The translations under genes and the position numbers were made by a program. Under the pieces are notes generated by a model. That model saw only the letters and a program-made list of their open reading frames with translations, was not told the DNA's origin and did no database searches. A stretch of 64,000 nucleotides of DNA, taken from Campylobacteraceae bacterium (GTDB taxonomy: Bacteria; Campylobacterota; Campylobacteria; Campylobacterales; Sulfurospirillaceae). This document shows, piece by piece, positions 45,047 through 52,654 of the stretch; positions within the stretch are counted from its first letter, which is position 1; each line of letters starts with the position of its first letter. The stretch lies in contig JALUBH010000046.1 of the NCBI GenBank assembly GCA_027050775.1, positions 82,410 to 146,409 on the forward strand. The letters run 5' to 3'.

Positions 45047-45768
45047 CTCTGTTTAAAATCCTCCCTAAAATCTTGGCAAATCCGTTTGGCATTATCTACA
45101 AAGAAAAAATGTCCACCACTATAAATCCTCAGTTTACTGCTGTCAATGAGGGTATTTATTTTATGGGCATTGTTCAGCGGAACTGCCGTATCCTCTCTTC
45201 CCCAATACAATAAAGCACTATTTTTAAAAGAGGCAAATATGCTACTAAAGTCTTCGTCTACAACTTTTTTCAATGTTTCATACATAGTTTGGCTCAAGCC
45301 ATCCACATCTTTTGTGGCAAAAATTTTATAGATGCCGTTCCCAAATATAGGTTTTAGAAGCTTAAAAATTTTGATTTTTACCTCTGTTTTTAGGCTTTTT
45401 TTGTTTAAAATACCGGCACTGCTAAGAAGAACCAAAAGTTTCGGATTCAAGAGGGTTGCCACTTTTCCGCCAAATGAGTGACCGAAGACAATATCTGTAT
45501 CTACATGTAAAGTTTCTAGAAAAAGTTTGATTATATCGGCATACTCTTTGGTTTGAAGTGACTGCTCAATACTAGAATTTCCGAAGCCGGGTAAATCAAT
45601 AAATAGTAATCTAAAATCTTCACTCAACCTTATAAAAGAAGCCTTCATAATCTCTTTGTTGCTGCCCCAACCGTGTAAAAATATAATTGTATCTAAGGCA
45701 TTTTTATTATGTATTTCATAACTAATATTATATTTTATGCTGTTATACACTATTTCTTTTATAGCCAT
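45043..45768 (-). CDS. Alpha/beta hydrolase
   Basis: A 241-residue hydrolase with the oxyanion motif FLHGWGSNKE near residue 30, the nucleophile elbow VFGHSFGGKVATL with Ser near 97, a probable Asp in LLYWGREDTAVPL and the His in SGGHFFFVDN near 220. No signal peptide. The position between murF and ddl in this and related genomes suggests a cell-wall or lipid role, but none is shown. It overlaps both neighbours by 1-4 bases. A cytoplasmic esterase is the simplest reading. Confidence 0.85.
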   Translation of the reverse strand: MAIKEIVYNSIKYNISYEIHNKNALDTIIFLHGWGSNKEIMKASFIRLSEDFRLLFIDLPGFGNSSIEQSLQTKEYADIIKLFLETLHVDTDIVFGHSFGGKVATLLNPKLLVLLSSAGILNKKSLKTEVKIKIFKLLKPIFGNGIYKIFATKDVDGLSQTMYETLKKVVDEDFSSIFASFKNSALLYWGREDTAVPLNNAHKINTLIDSSKLRIYSGGHFFFVDNAKRICQDFREDFKQR

Positions 45769-45983
45769 TATTTTTTTGTCTTTTTATAAATTTTCTCCAG
45801 TATGTCCATGGCCTCTGTCAATTTTTCATACCTATCAACACTTATCATTACCGCATCAAAATTATTATTTTTTACAATTACTACTTTCTCTTTCTCTTTT
45901 TTTGATACACTTTTTAAAACAGAGGAAAAGTTTCTAACCACATCTGTTGCTGTCATAATCTCGTCTTTTGTATATGAAATCAT
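45768..45983 (-). CDS. Phd/YefM-like antitoxin homologue without toxin
   Basis: A 71-residue protein resembling Phd/YefM antitoxins: the N-terminal DNA-binding part has MTATDVVRNFSSVLKSV, then VVIVKNNNFDAVMISVDRYEKL and a helical C-terminal tail where a toxin would bind. The ATG at 45983 follows GGAG 8 bases upstream; a frame extension to 46004 would cut into the operator. No RelE/Doc-type toxin is next to it; the gene downstream is a hydrolase that overlaps by one base. A 26-base perfect palindrome lies directly upstream. A small hypothetical gene occupies this place in C. jejuni as I recall, so it may be a fixed regulator. Confidence 0.75.
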   Translation of the reverse strand: MISYTKDEIMTATDVVRNFSSVLKSVSKKEKEKVVIVKNNNFDAVMISVDRYEKLTEAMDILEKIYKKTKK

Positions 45984-45995
45984 AAATTTTTCTCC

Positions 45996-46021
45996 ATAAT
46001 ACATAAAATTTTATGTATTAT
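45996..46021. promoter_or_regulatory. 26-base perfect palindrome, candidate operator
   Basis: Half-site ATAATACATAAAA followed at once by its exact reverse complement, between ddl and the antitoxin-like gene, 12 bases before the ATG and just upstream of its GGAG. Phd/YefM proteins bind palindromes in their own promoters, so autoregulation is the natural reading. An RNA hairpin of such low GC is a weaker alternative. Confidence 0.7.
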
Positions 46022-46027
46022 AGCAGT

Positions 46028-47062
46028 TTATTTTCCTTTTGCGCAGTTTATTTTATCTATATATCTGTAAAGATGCGGGACTGCAGCCGTGCTTGGAAGA
46101 TGCTTAGATAATTTTAGTAGTATCTTTTCAAAATCATCAAACAGATAGTTTGAAAGACTTCCCGGGACTGGATTTATCTCATTTATATAGACTTCATCAT
46201 CAATAACAAAGAAATCACATCTTATAAGTGAGCCTGCAAATAGAGGTTCATACAGTTTCATAAACGACTCTTTGATTTTTTCACTCAACTCTTTGCTTAA
46301 CTCTGCCTTGTTTACTCTTTTTGTTCTGGAAAAATCAAGGTATTTTTTATCAAAATCTAAAAATTCCTCTTTTTGAGGCTCCTCTATGATGGAAAAATCA
46401 TATTTATCACTTTTACAACCAGCCAGATTATACTCTTTGATTCCCTTGATAAAAGGCTCTATAACAACTTGCGTGTCAAACTCAAAAGCTACATCTAGGG
46501 CATAATCCAACTCTTCTTTACTCTTTACTATACTTATGCCGATAGAGCTTCCTAGTCTAGTTGGTTTTATGATAACAGGATAGTTAAGCTTAATATCCCT
46601 TGAATTATTCTTGCCAAGAGTCTGAAAATCTAAAACTTTTACACCAAACTCTTTTGCATAAAGCTTTGTGAGAAGCTTATTGAAGCTGATGACGCTTGCT
46701 TCGGTTCTTGGACCGACAAAAGAGATTCCAAAAAAACTCAATAGTGAAGAGATGGTGCCATCTTCCCCATCTTTTCCATGTATAACATTTACAAGAGCAT
46801 CAAATTCTATTTGTTTTTCTCCCATAAATGTTTTGTAAAAAAATCCACCTTTTTTGAGTTCTATTTTTTTGTCTTTTTTGTATTCGCTAGAGCTAAATCT
46901 TTTTGCTGTTATTTTGTCGGTTGGAATTAGGTAAAAATCCCTGTTATAATCACAAAATATATATACCAATTCATCTTTCAAAACTTTTTTTAGTGCGATT
47001 GCACTGACTATGCTTATCTCATGTTCAAAACTATTTGCACCAAATAGCAATGCTATTTTCAT
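46028..47062 (-). CDS. ddl: D-alanine-D-alanine ligase
   Basis: Makes the D-Ala-D-Ala dipeptide that MurF adds to the peptidoglycan precursor. The ATP-grasp chain of 344 residues shows ALLFGANSFEHEISIVSA, VNVIHGKDGEDGTISSLLSF, FVGPRTEASVISFNKLLTK, IIKPTRLGSSIGISIVKS, and the Mg-binding YINEINPVPGSLSNYLF. Length is normal for this phylum. Its leader is a copy of the dispersed element that also precedes pdxA. It is the third gene of the minus-strand cell-wall run, before the antitoxin-like gene and murF. Confidence 0.95.
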   Translation of the reverse strand: MKIALLFGANSFEHEISIVSAIALKKVLKDELVYIFCDYNRDFYLIPTDKITAKRFSSSEYKKDKKIELKKGGFFYKTFMGEKQIEFDALVNVIHGKDGEDGTISSLLSFFGISFVGPRTEASVISFNKLLTKLYAKEFGVKVLDFQTLGKNNSRDIKLNYPVIIKPTRLGSSIGISIVKSKEELDYALDVAFEFDTQVVIEPFIKGIKEYNLAGCKSDKYDFSIIEEPQKEEFLDFDKKYLDFSRTKRVNKAELSKELSEKIKESFMKLYEPLFAGSLIRCDFFVIDDEVYINEINPVPGSLSNYLFDDFEKILLKLSKHLPSTAAVPHLYRYIDKINCAKGK

Positions 47063-47147
47063 TTTTATATCCCCTTTTAAAGGGGCAAAGCCCCTTTAAA
47101 ATTCCTCACGACTAAAGCTACTGCTGTCGCAGAGAAATTACTATTTT
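47063..47147 (-). repeat. Dispersed leader element, copy 2 (ddl)
   Basis: Read on the minus strand it is nearly the same as 8745-8821: AATTTCT, GCGACAGC, TAGCTTTAGTCG, GAGGAATTT, GGGGCTTTGCCCC, AAAAGGGG, then the ddl ATG 10 bases on. The first hairpin AAAGGGGC/GCCCCTTT and the second CCCC/GGGG pairing overlap, so only one can form; the second hides the Shine-Dalgarno. Confidence 0.75.
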
Positions 47148-47212
47148 TATTTTTTTACTAAAGCTATGGCTATGCCAAGAAAATGTAAAGATTTTACAAA
47201 TTCTTGTGAAAT

Positions 47213-47277
47213 TTGGCAAAGCCTTTTTTAAATTCCTCACTCCTCATGCTACTGCTGTCGCAGAGAAATTACTATTT
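47213..47277 (-). repeat. Dispersed element, partial copy 3 (after ruvA)
   Basis: A degenerate copy just after the ruvA stop, in tandem with copy 2. It keeps AATTTCTCTGCGACAGCAG, TAGC, GTGAGGAATTT and a weakened GGCTTTGCC stem, but has lost the second GGGG. The AAATAGTAATTTCT start is identical to copy 2, which suggests local duplication. Confidence 0.65.
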
Positions 47278-47838
47278 TTATGTTAATTTTCTCAGAGCTT
47301 CTTTTATCAAATCAGCGGTAGAACCACTTTTACAGGATGTAAGAATTTTTCTTATTCTTTCTTTTTTAAATCCTAAGCTTTCTAATGCTAAAATTGCATC
47401 CATTTGAGTTTTATCACCCTGTAGATTAAGTGAATCAAGAGAAAAATCACTCAACTCAACAAGTATTCTTTTTGCACTTTTTGGACCAATTCCAGGGACT
47501 CTCTTGAAAGATTCGATATCTTGGCTTATAAGTGCATTTGCAAAATCAGCAGGATTTAGAGTTGAGCATATTGCTAAGGCAGTAGATGGTCCTATGCCGT
47601 TTAGCTTTATAACTGTATCAAAGATATTTTTTTCATCCATGTCTAAAAAACCATACAGCGAATGATGATCTTCTCTGATGATTTGCGTCGCAAACAGAGA
47701 AACACTTTGCTTGCCACTTATTTTAGAAGATGTAAAAAGTGAAATATGCACTTTGTATGTTAAGCCCGATACGATTTTAATATACAAAAAAGTTGGACCT
47801 TTTTGCATAATTACACCTTCAATTCCAACTATCATCAA
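47278..47838 (-). CDS. ruvA: Holliday junction DNA helicase subunit RuvA
   Basis: RuvA binds four-way junctions and directs RuvB-driven branch migration. The 186 residues show the OB-fold (about 1-62, MIVGIEGVIMQKGPTFLYI), the HhH region with LNGIGPSTALAI and VPGIGPKSAKRILVEL (about 70-130), and the C-terminal RuvB-binding domain (about 140-186) with DAILALESLGFKKERIRKIL. It overlaps the FapA-like gene by 4 bases. ruvB and ruvC are not in the window, as often in this phylum. Confidence 0.96.
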   Translation of the reverse strand: MMIVGIEGVIMQKGPTFLYIKIVSGLTYKVHISLFTSSKISGKQSVSLFATQIIREDHHSLYGFLDMDEKNIFDTVIKLNGIGPSTALAICSTLNPADFANALISQDIESFKRVPGIGPKSAKRILVELSDFSLDSLNLQGDKTQMDAILALESLGFKKERIRKILTSCKSGSTADLIKEALRKLT

Positions 47839-49808
47839 CTATACTCACCTGATCTTTTGATCTCAAATTTTTCGTTCTCTATTTTTTGAAGCGTTATTTC
47901 TCTTATGATTTCATTCTCCCTTGTATTATATGTGATTTCAACAGGAGGATATATGAGTTTAAATTTTATCTCATTGTACTCTTTCCATACTCCGTGATTT
48001 ATGATTTTTGCTGAAAATATCTGATCTTGAGCTGATTGCAACTCATCGGTTAAATCAGAAATTTTCTGCTTTTTTTCTTTAAAATCTCTTAAGATTTGAT
48101 TATAGTCGTTTACCATTTTTTGGTACTCTTTTATCTTTCCAAGAAGTGAAATTGGAGGGTTTTTACCGTCATTTTTTAGCTCTATTATTTTATTTTTTAT
48201 ATCCTCAATGACACTTTTATTTTTCTCGATAATTCTTTTTTTTGCTTCTAATATCTTAGGCGTAGGTTTTATCAAGATAGTTAATTTACTTATTTCATTT
48301 TTGATAGAGTCGATTTTTTGACTATATTGTTTTGTTGCTGTCGGGTCAATCGCCAATTTATTGTTATTTCCTTTCAACTTCTTGATATCTATCAGGTTGC
48401 TAGCGTTGACCAGAGCATTTGAAGTTAACTCTTCAATATATATATTTTTTCCAACAATTTCTCCACCTATAACACTTTTTATATGTATATTTTCACCGCT
48501 TACAGATCCGCCTTCTAATCTACCTATCTCTATCTCTTTTCCGCTTGCACTTCCTCTGTGTACGGCTATTTTTACATTTTCTGCTTCAATTGTAGCTGTT
48601 TTATGGGTTTGCCCTTTAATCTCGACTATTCGAGCTTTTATAGATGCACCACTTGCTATGTTTCCCTCTACATGTAGCTCAGAAGTTTCCACACTCATAC
48701 CGGGACCTACGGCATCCTTAAATATATCACTCTCTTTTATGTTTATCTTTACATCCGCATTTAGATCTGTTTCTATCGAGCCTGTGGATTTAAAATCAAC
48801 AGATTCTATCTCCATCTTATCTTGTATATCATAAGCACCATTTTCGAAGTTAACATAGCCGTTTTTATTTGCTATGTATAGTATTTTGCTATCATCCTCT
48901 TTTTTTATGATATTTTCTGTATAGTTTATATCGGTTTGATTGCTGCTTGACGGCTCTTTTACACTTAAAAATCTACCTTGACAATTTTTCCCCGGTATGC
49001 CTGATTGCGGTTTGATGTACTCAATGATAGTTTCACCTTTTGATACAGCTAGTATAAAACCTCTTCTAGAGTAATCTACTCTATCAAGTCTATCCTTGGT
49101 TTTGATTTTATTTTTATAGTGTAAAATCAATTTATCATCAATCGCTGAAACTTTGTCTAACCCTTGGCAAACGATAAATACATGATCTGTCTCTAAAAAG
49201 TTCTTAACTCTTATGCTAGAGACAATTTTTTTGACCTCTTTGTGCATATTCTCATCACGAATACCGACAAGTATATTTGAGAGAACTTTTTTTGTATTGA
49301 TCTCTTCAACTATTCTCTGCTCTAACTTGGAAAAATACTTCACATCAAAACTTTTTTTGATTGTTGCTACTATCTTTGTTAAAGATTTATTTCCGCTTAG
49401 CACGATATCAGGTATGATTTCATCCGTGCTTATATCACTTTTTTTAAAGATTTCAACCTTATAGTGCTGGCGTATTTTTAAATCAGGATTAAGCAAGAAA
49501 TTATTATCATTAAATATACCCTTATCTTCTTCTTTTAAATCCTTAAATTCCTCACCTTTGTGAGTCTTGTATGTAGTGGTTACTTTCAAAACTCTAAACG
49601 ACAGGTTTTTTAACTCTAGATTGTGAGAAGTTGCGATATTTTTTATCTCATCAGCAATGTTTTGAGTATCAATTATAACAGAAGTAAAATCATCACTAGT
49701 CTGATCTGTTAGTTTATTACTATTGTTGCCGGAATTTTTGCTAAATAAACCCAAAACTCTATCCTTAGTTGCCAAAAAATATTTGTATAAAATTTTGTCA
49801 TTATACAA
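47835..49808 (-). CDS. FapA/DUF342-family protein
   Basis: A large protein of 657 residues with the flagellar-assembly-protein-A (DUF342) architecture: an N-terminal alpha/beta part (about 40-240), the beta-helix region (about 250-460) with repeated ESVDFKSTGSIETDLNADVK and LHVEGNIASGASIKARIVEI-type turns, then a long coiled coil (about 475-600) and a short beta tail. Homologues are polar-localisation or flagellar factors in Vibrio; no such role is shown here. No signal peptide or membrane helix. It heads the minus-strand ruvA-ddl-murF run, divergent from murJ across 49 bases. Confidence 0.82.
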   Translation of the reverse strand: MYNDKILYKYFLATKDRVLGLFSKNSGNNSNKLTDQTSDDFTSVIIDTQNIADEIKNIATSHNLELKNLSFRVLKVTTTYKTHKGEEFKDLKEEDKGIFNDNNFLLNPDLKIRQHYKVEIFKKSDISTDEIIPDIVLSGNKSLTKIVATIKKSFDVKYFSKLEQRIVEEINTKKVLSNILVGIRDENMHKEVKKIVSSIRVKNFLETDHVFIVCQGLDKVSAIDDKLILHYKNKIKTKDRLDRVDYSRRGFILAVSKGETIIEYIKPQSGIPGKNCQGRFLSVKEPSSSNQTDINYTENIIKKEDDSKILYIANKNGYVNFENGAYDIQDKMEIESVDFKSTGSIETDLNADVKINIKESDIFKDAVGPGMSVETSELHVEGNIASGASIKARIVEIKGQTHKTATIEAENVKIAVHRGSASGKEIEIGRLEGGSVSGENIHIKSVIGGEIVGKNIYIEELTSNALVNASNLIDIKKLKGNNNKLAIDPTATKQYSQKIDSIKNEISKLTILIKPTPKILEAKKRIIEKNKSVIEDIKNKIIELKNDGKNPPISLLGKIKEYQKMVNDYNQILRDFKEKKQKISDLTDELQSAQDQIFSAKIINHGVWKEYNEIKFKLIYPPVEITYNTRENEIIREITLQKIENEKFEIKRSGEYS

Positions 49809-49842
49809 TAAAATATATAAAAGCTCTATTTAACGCTCTCTT

Positions 49843-49851
49843 TGATACAAT
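49843..49851 (+). promoter_or_regulatory. Extended -10 promoter of murJ (leaderless)
   Basis: TGATACAAT is a good extended -10. Its 3' end is 6 bases before the murJ ATG, so transcription should start at or next to the A of ATG; no Shine-Dalgarno is present. Confidence 0.5.
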
Positions 49852-49857
49852 AAACTT

Positions 49858-51261
49858 ATGTTTATAAGATCATTTTTTACAAATAGTATGGGTATTTTAG
49901 TTTCCCGTATATTTGGTTTCATCAGAGATTTGCTGACGGCTTCTATTTTGGGAGCAAATATATATAGTGATATTTTCTTCGTTGCGTTTAAATTACCAAA
50001 TCTTTTTAGAAGAATTTTTGCAGAGGGTGCCTTTACTCAAAGTTTCATACCAAACTTTGCAAAAGCAAAAAAGAAATCTCTGTTTGCCTATAAGATTTTC
50101 ATAAGATTTCTCGGTTTTTTGATTCTTTTTTCTCTTTTTGTTACACTTTTTAGTGATTTTTTTACTAGAGTGATAGCCATAGGTTTTAGCCAAAAAGATA
50201 TAAAACTAGCTTCAACTTTTGTGGCTATAAACTTTTACTATCTGCCTCTTATATTTTGTGTATCATTTTTTGCTGCCATGCTTCAATATAAAAATCACTT
50301 TGCAACAACAGCCTTTTCCACAGCACTCTTAAATATCGCACTCATATCAGCTCTTTTACTTAGTAAAAATCTAACAAAATCACAGATAGTATATGCTATG
50401 AGTTATGCAGTGATTATAGGTGGAGTATTGCAAGTTATCGCACATTTGATTGCATTGAAGAAAAAGAGACTTTTGAGGATATTTACAGTTGGATACAGAT
50501 TGTCAAAACGCAAAAGGGAAAAAACGCACTCAAAAGTGTTCTACAAAGCATTTTACCATGCAATCATCGGAAACTCTACAGCACAAATATCAGCTTTTTT
50601 AGACACTTGGTTAGCAAGTTTTCTGGCTAGCGGAAGCATTAGCTATCTCTACTATGGAAATAGAGTTTTTCAGCTCCCTCTTGCTCTTTTTGCTATCGCT
50701 TTAAGTGTAGGAATTTTTCCAAAAATTGCAAAAATGTTAAAAATCGGAGATGAAAAAAGAGCTTTGAAACTTATGGGAGACTCTTTTTGGTTCCTGGTTT
50801 TCGTGTTAAGTTTTTCTATGATAGCAGGGGTGATACTCAGTGATGAGATTGTAAAAATACTTTTTCAAAGAGGTTCTTTCACACCAACAAATGCCTTGCA
50901 CACATCCCAAGTGCTCTCCATGTATCTTCTTGGTCTATTGCCCTTTGGCATATCAAAGATATTTTCTTTGTGGCTGTATTCTAAAAATCAACAAAATATA
51001 GCAGCCAAAATTTCTCTGTACTCTTTGGCCTCAAATGTCATACTCTCACTCTCACTCATAAAACCTCTAGGAGTGATGGGTTTGGCACTTGCAAGTTCGA
51101 TTTCAGGATTTGTTCTTTTTGTGCTAACCATAAAAGCATTTGGTATAAAACAATTTTTAGATATAATCACATTTAAAAAAATTATACTGCTTTTAGTGGC
51201 AGTCACTTTGGAAATAGCTATACTTTTATGGTTTAAGGAAATAATTGATGTATATATTTGA
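49858..51261 (+). CDS. murJ: Lipid II flippase MurJ
   Basis: MurJ (MviN) flips lipid II across the inner membrane. The 467-residue MOP-family protein has about 13 or 14 hydrophobic helices and the diagnostic N-terminus SMGILVSRIFGFIRDLLTAS, FVAFKLPNLFRRIFAEGAF, TQSFIPNF, and later GNSTAQISAFLDTWLASFL and FQLPLALFAIALSVGIFP. Family alignment from memory starts at this Met, which supports the leaderless start. It heads the plus-strand run murJ-cysS-msbA and overlaps cysS by 14 bases. It lies back to back with the other cell-wall genes ddl and murF. Confidence 0.95.
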   Translation: MFIRSFFTNSMGILVSRIFGFIRDLLTASILGANIYSDIFFVAFKLPNLFRRIFAEGAFTQSFIPNFAKAKKKSLFAYKIFIRFLGFLILFSLFVTLFSDFFTRVIAIGFSQKDIKLASTFVAINFYYLPLIFCVSFFAAMLQYKNHFATTAFSTALLNIALISALLLSKNLTKSQIVYAMSYAVIIGGVLQVIAHLIALKKKRLLRIFTVGYRLSKRKREKTHSKVFYKAFYHAIIGNSTAQISAFLDTWLASFLASGSISYLYYGNRVFQLPLALFAIALSVGIFPKIAKMLKIGDEKRALKLMGDSFWFLVFVLSFSMIAGVILSDEIVKILFQRGSFTPTNALHTSQVLSMYLLGLLPFGISKIFSLWLYSKNQQNIAAKISLYSLASNVILSLSLIKPLGVMGLALASSISGFVLFVLTIKAFGIKQFLDIITFKKIILLLVAVTLEIAILLWFKEIIDVYI

Positions 51262-52654
51262 TTCGGTTTTGAAGAAAAAAGTGCTTTTTGAGCCCATTAT
51301 GGGAAATGATGTAAAAGTGTACGTCTGCGGGCCGACCGTATATGATGATGCTCATTTGGGACACGCTAGAAGTTCGATAGCTTTTGATTTGTTAAGAAGA
51401 ACTCTTGAGGGTCTTGGTTACAATGTCACTTTTGTAAAAAACTTTACAGACATTGATGATAAAATCATAAAAAAAATGCAAGATAGCGGAGAGAGTCTAG
51501 AGAATATCACTAGCTTTTACATAAAAAGATACAAAGATGAGATGCACAAGCTTGGCGTACGAGATGCTGATATAGAACCAAAAGCAACACAAACCATAAA
51601 TGAGATTATTGAATTTGTCCAAAACTTATTAGATAAAGATATGGCATACAAGCTTGATGATGGTATATACTTTGATACCACTAAAGATAAAAAATATTTG
51701 AGTATTTCTCACATGCAAATAGATACGGACAACTTGCAATCTAGAGTTTGTCCTATGAGTCAAAAGAAAAACCTGAAAGATTTTGCCCTCTGGAAATTTT
51801 CCAAAAAAAAAGAACCGGCATATAATGCACCTTTTGGAGACGGAAGACCCGGATGGCACATAGAATGTTCTTGCATGATCAAAAAACATATAGCATATAA
51901 AGATTTACCTTTTCAGATAGATATACACGGTGGTGGAATGGATCTACTTTTTCCTCACCATGAAAATGAAGCTTCACAAACAAGATGCCAAAGCGGACAA
52001 GAATTGGCAAAGTACTGGATGCACAATGGCTTTGTTACTATAAACGGTGAAAAAATGAGCAAATCTCTCGGCAACAGCTTTTTTCTTAAAGATGCATTAA
52101 ATATCTATAATGGAGAAATTTTAAGATTTTATCTACTTTGTACTCACTATCGTGCAAACTTTAATTTCTCCGAAGAAGATTTGCTGACAAACAAAAAAAG
52201 ATTGGACAGACTATATAGACTCAAAAAGAGAGTCTTTAGTTATAAAATCACTACCGCAAACAAAGAGTTTAAAAAAAATCTACTTTCTGCTTTGAGTGAT
52301 GATTTGAATATCTCAAAAGCTCTTAGCGTGATTGACGAGATGATATCTCTTTCAAATGAACAACTAGATGTTGAGCCAAAAAACAAAAAACAAAAATATG
52401 AAATAAATGCAAATATAGAGTATCTAGACAAATTGCTAGGCATAGGGCAAAAAAACCCTTATGAATATTTTCAAATAGGCGTTACCAAAGAACAAAAGGC
52501 TGAAATACAAGATCTTATAGACCAAAGAGACATGGCAAAAAGAGGAAAAGATTATGAAAAAGCTGATAAGATAAGAGATAAATTGACAAGTATGAAAATA
52601 CGGCTGATGGATACACCAAATGGGACGGTATGGGAAAAAATAGATGAACAATAA
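51248..52654 (+). CDS. cysS: Cysteinyl-tRNA synthetase
   Basis: Charges tRNA-Cys. The class I catalytic motifs are VYDDAHLGHARS (HIGH) and KMSKSLGNSF (KMSKS); zinc ligands include CGPTVYD, C in GRPGWHIECSCM and HHENEASQTR. Normal editing-free core in 468 residues with the C-terminal DALR-like helix region. I choose ATG 51248, with AAGGA 8 bases upstream, over the TTG one codon before. Overlaps murJ and msbA ends. Confidence 0.96.
   Translation: MYIFDSVLKKKVLFEPIMGNDVKVYVCGPTVYDDAHLGHARSSIAFDLLRRTLEGLGYNVTFVKNFTDIDDKIIKKMQDSGESLENITSFYIKRYKDEMHKLGVRDADIEPKATQTINEIIEFVQNLLDKDMAYKLDDGIYFDTTKDKKYLSISHMQIDTDNLQSRVCPMSQKKNLKDFALWKFSKKKEPAYNAPFGDGRPGWHIECSCMIKKHIAYKDLPFQIDIHGGGMDLLFPHHENEASQTRCQSGQELAKYWMHNGFVTINGEKMSKSLGNSFFLKDALNIYNGEILRFYLLCTHYRANFNFSEEDLLTNKKRLDRLYRLKKRVFSYKITTANKEFKKNLLSALSDDLNISKALSVIDEMISLSNEQLDVEPKNKKQKYEINANIEYLDKLLGIGQKNPYEYFQIGVTKEQKAEIQDLIDQRDMAKRGKDYEKADKIRDKLTSMKIRLMDTPNGTVWEKIDEQ

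Noticed and set aside
45768..45983. Complete toxin-antitoxin module
   Set aside because: Only an antitoxin-like gene is present; the overlapping downstream gene is an alpha/beta hydrolase with a full catalytic triad, not a toxin.
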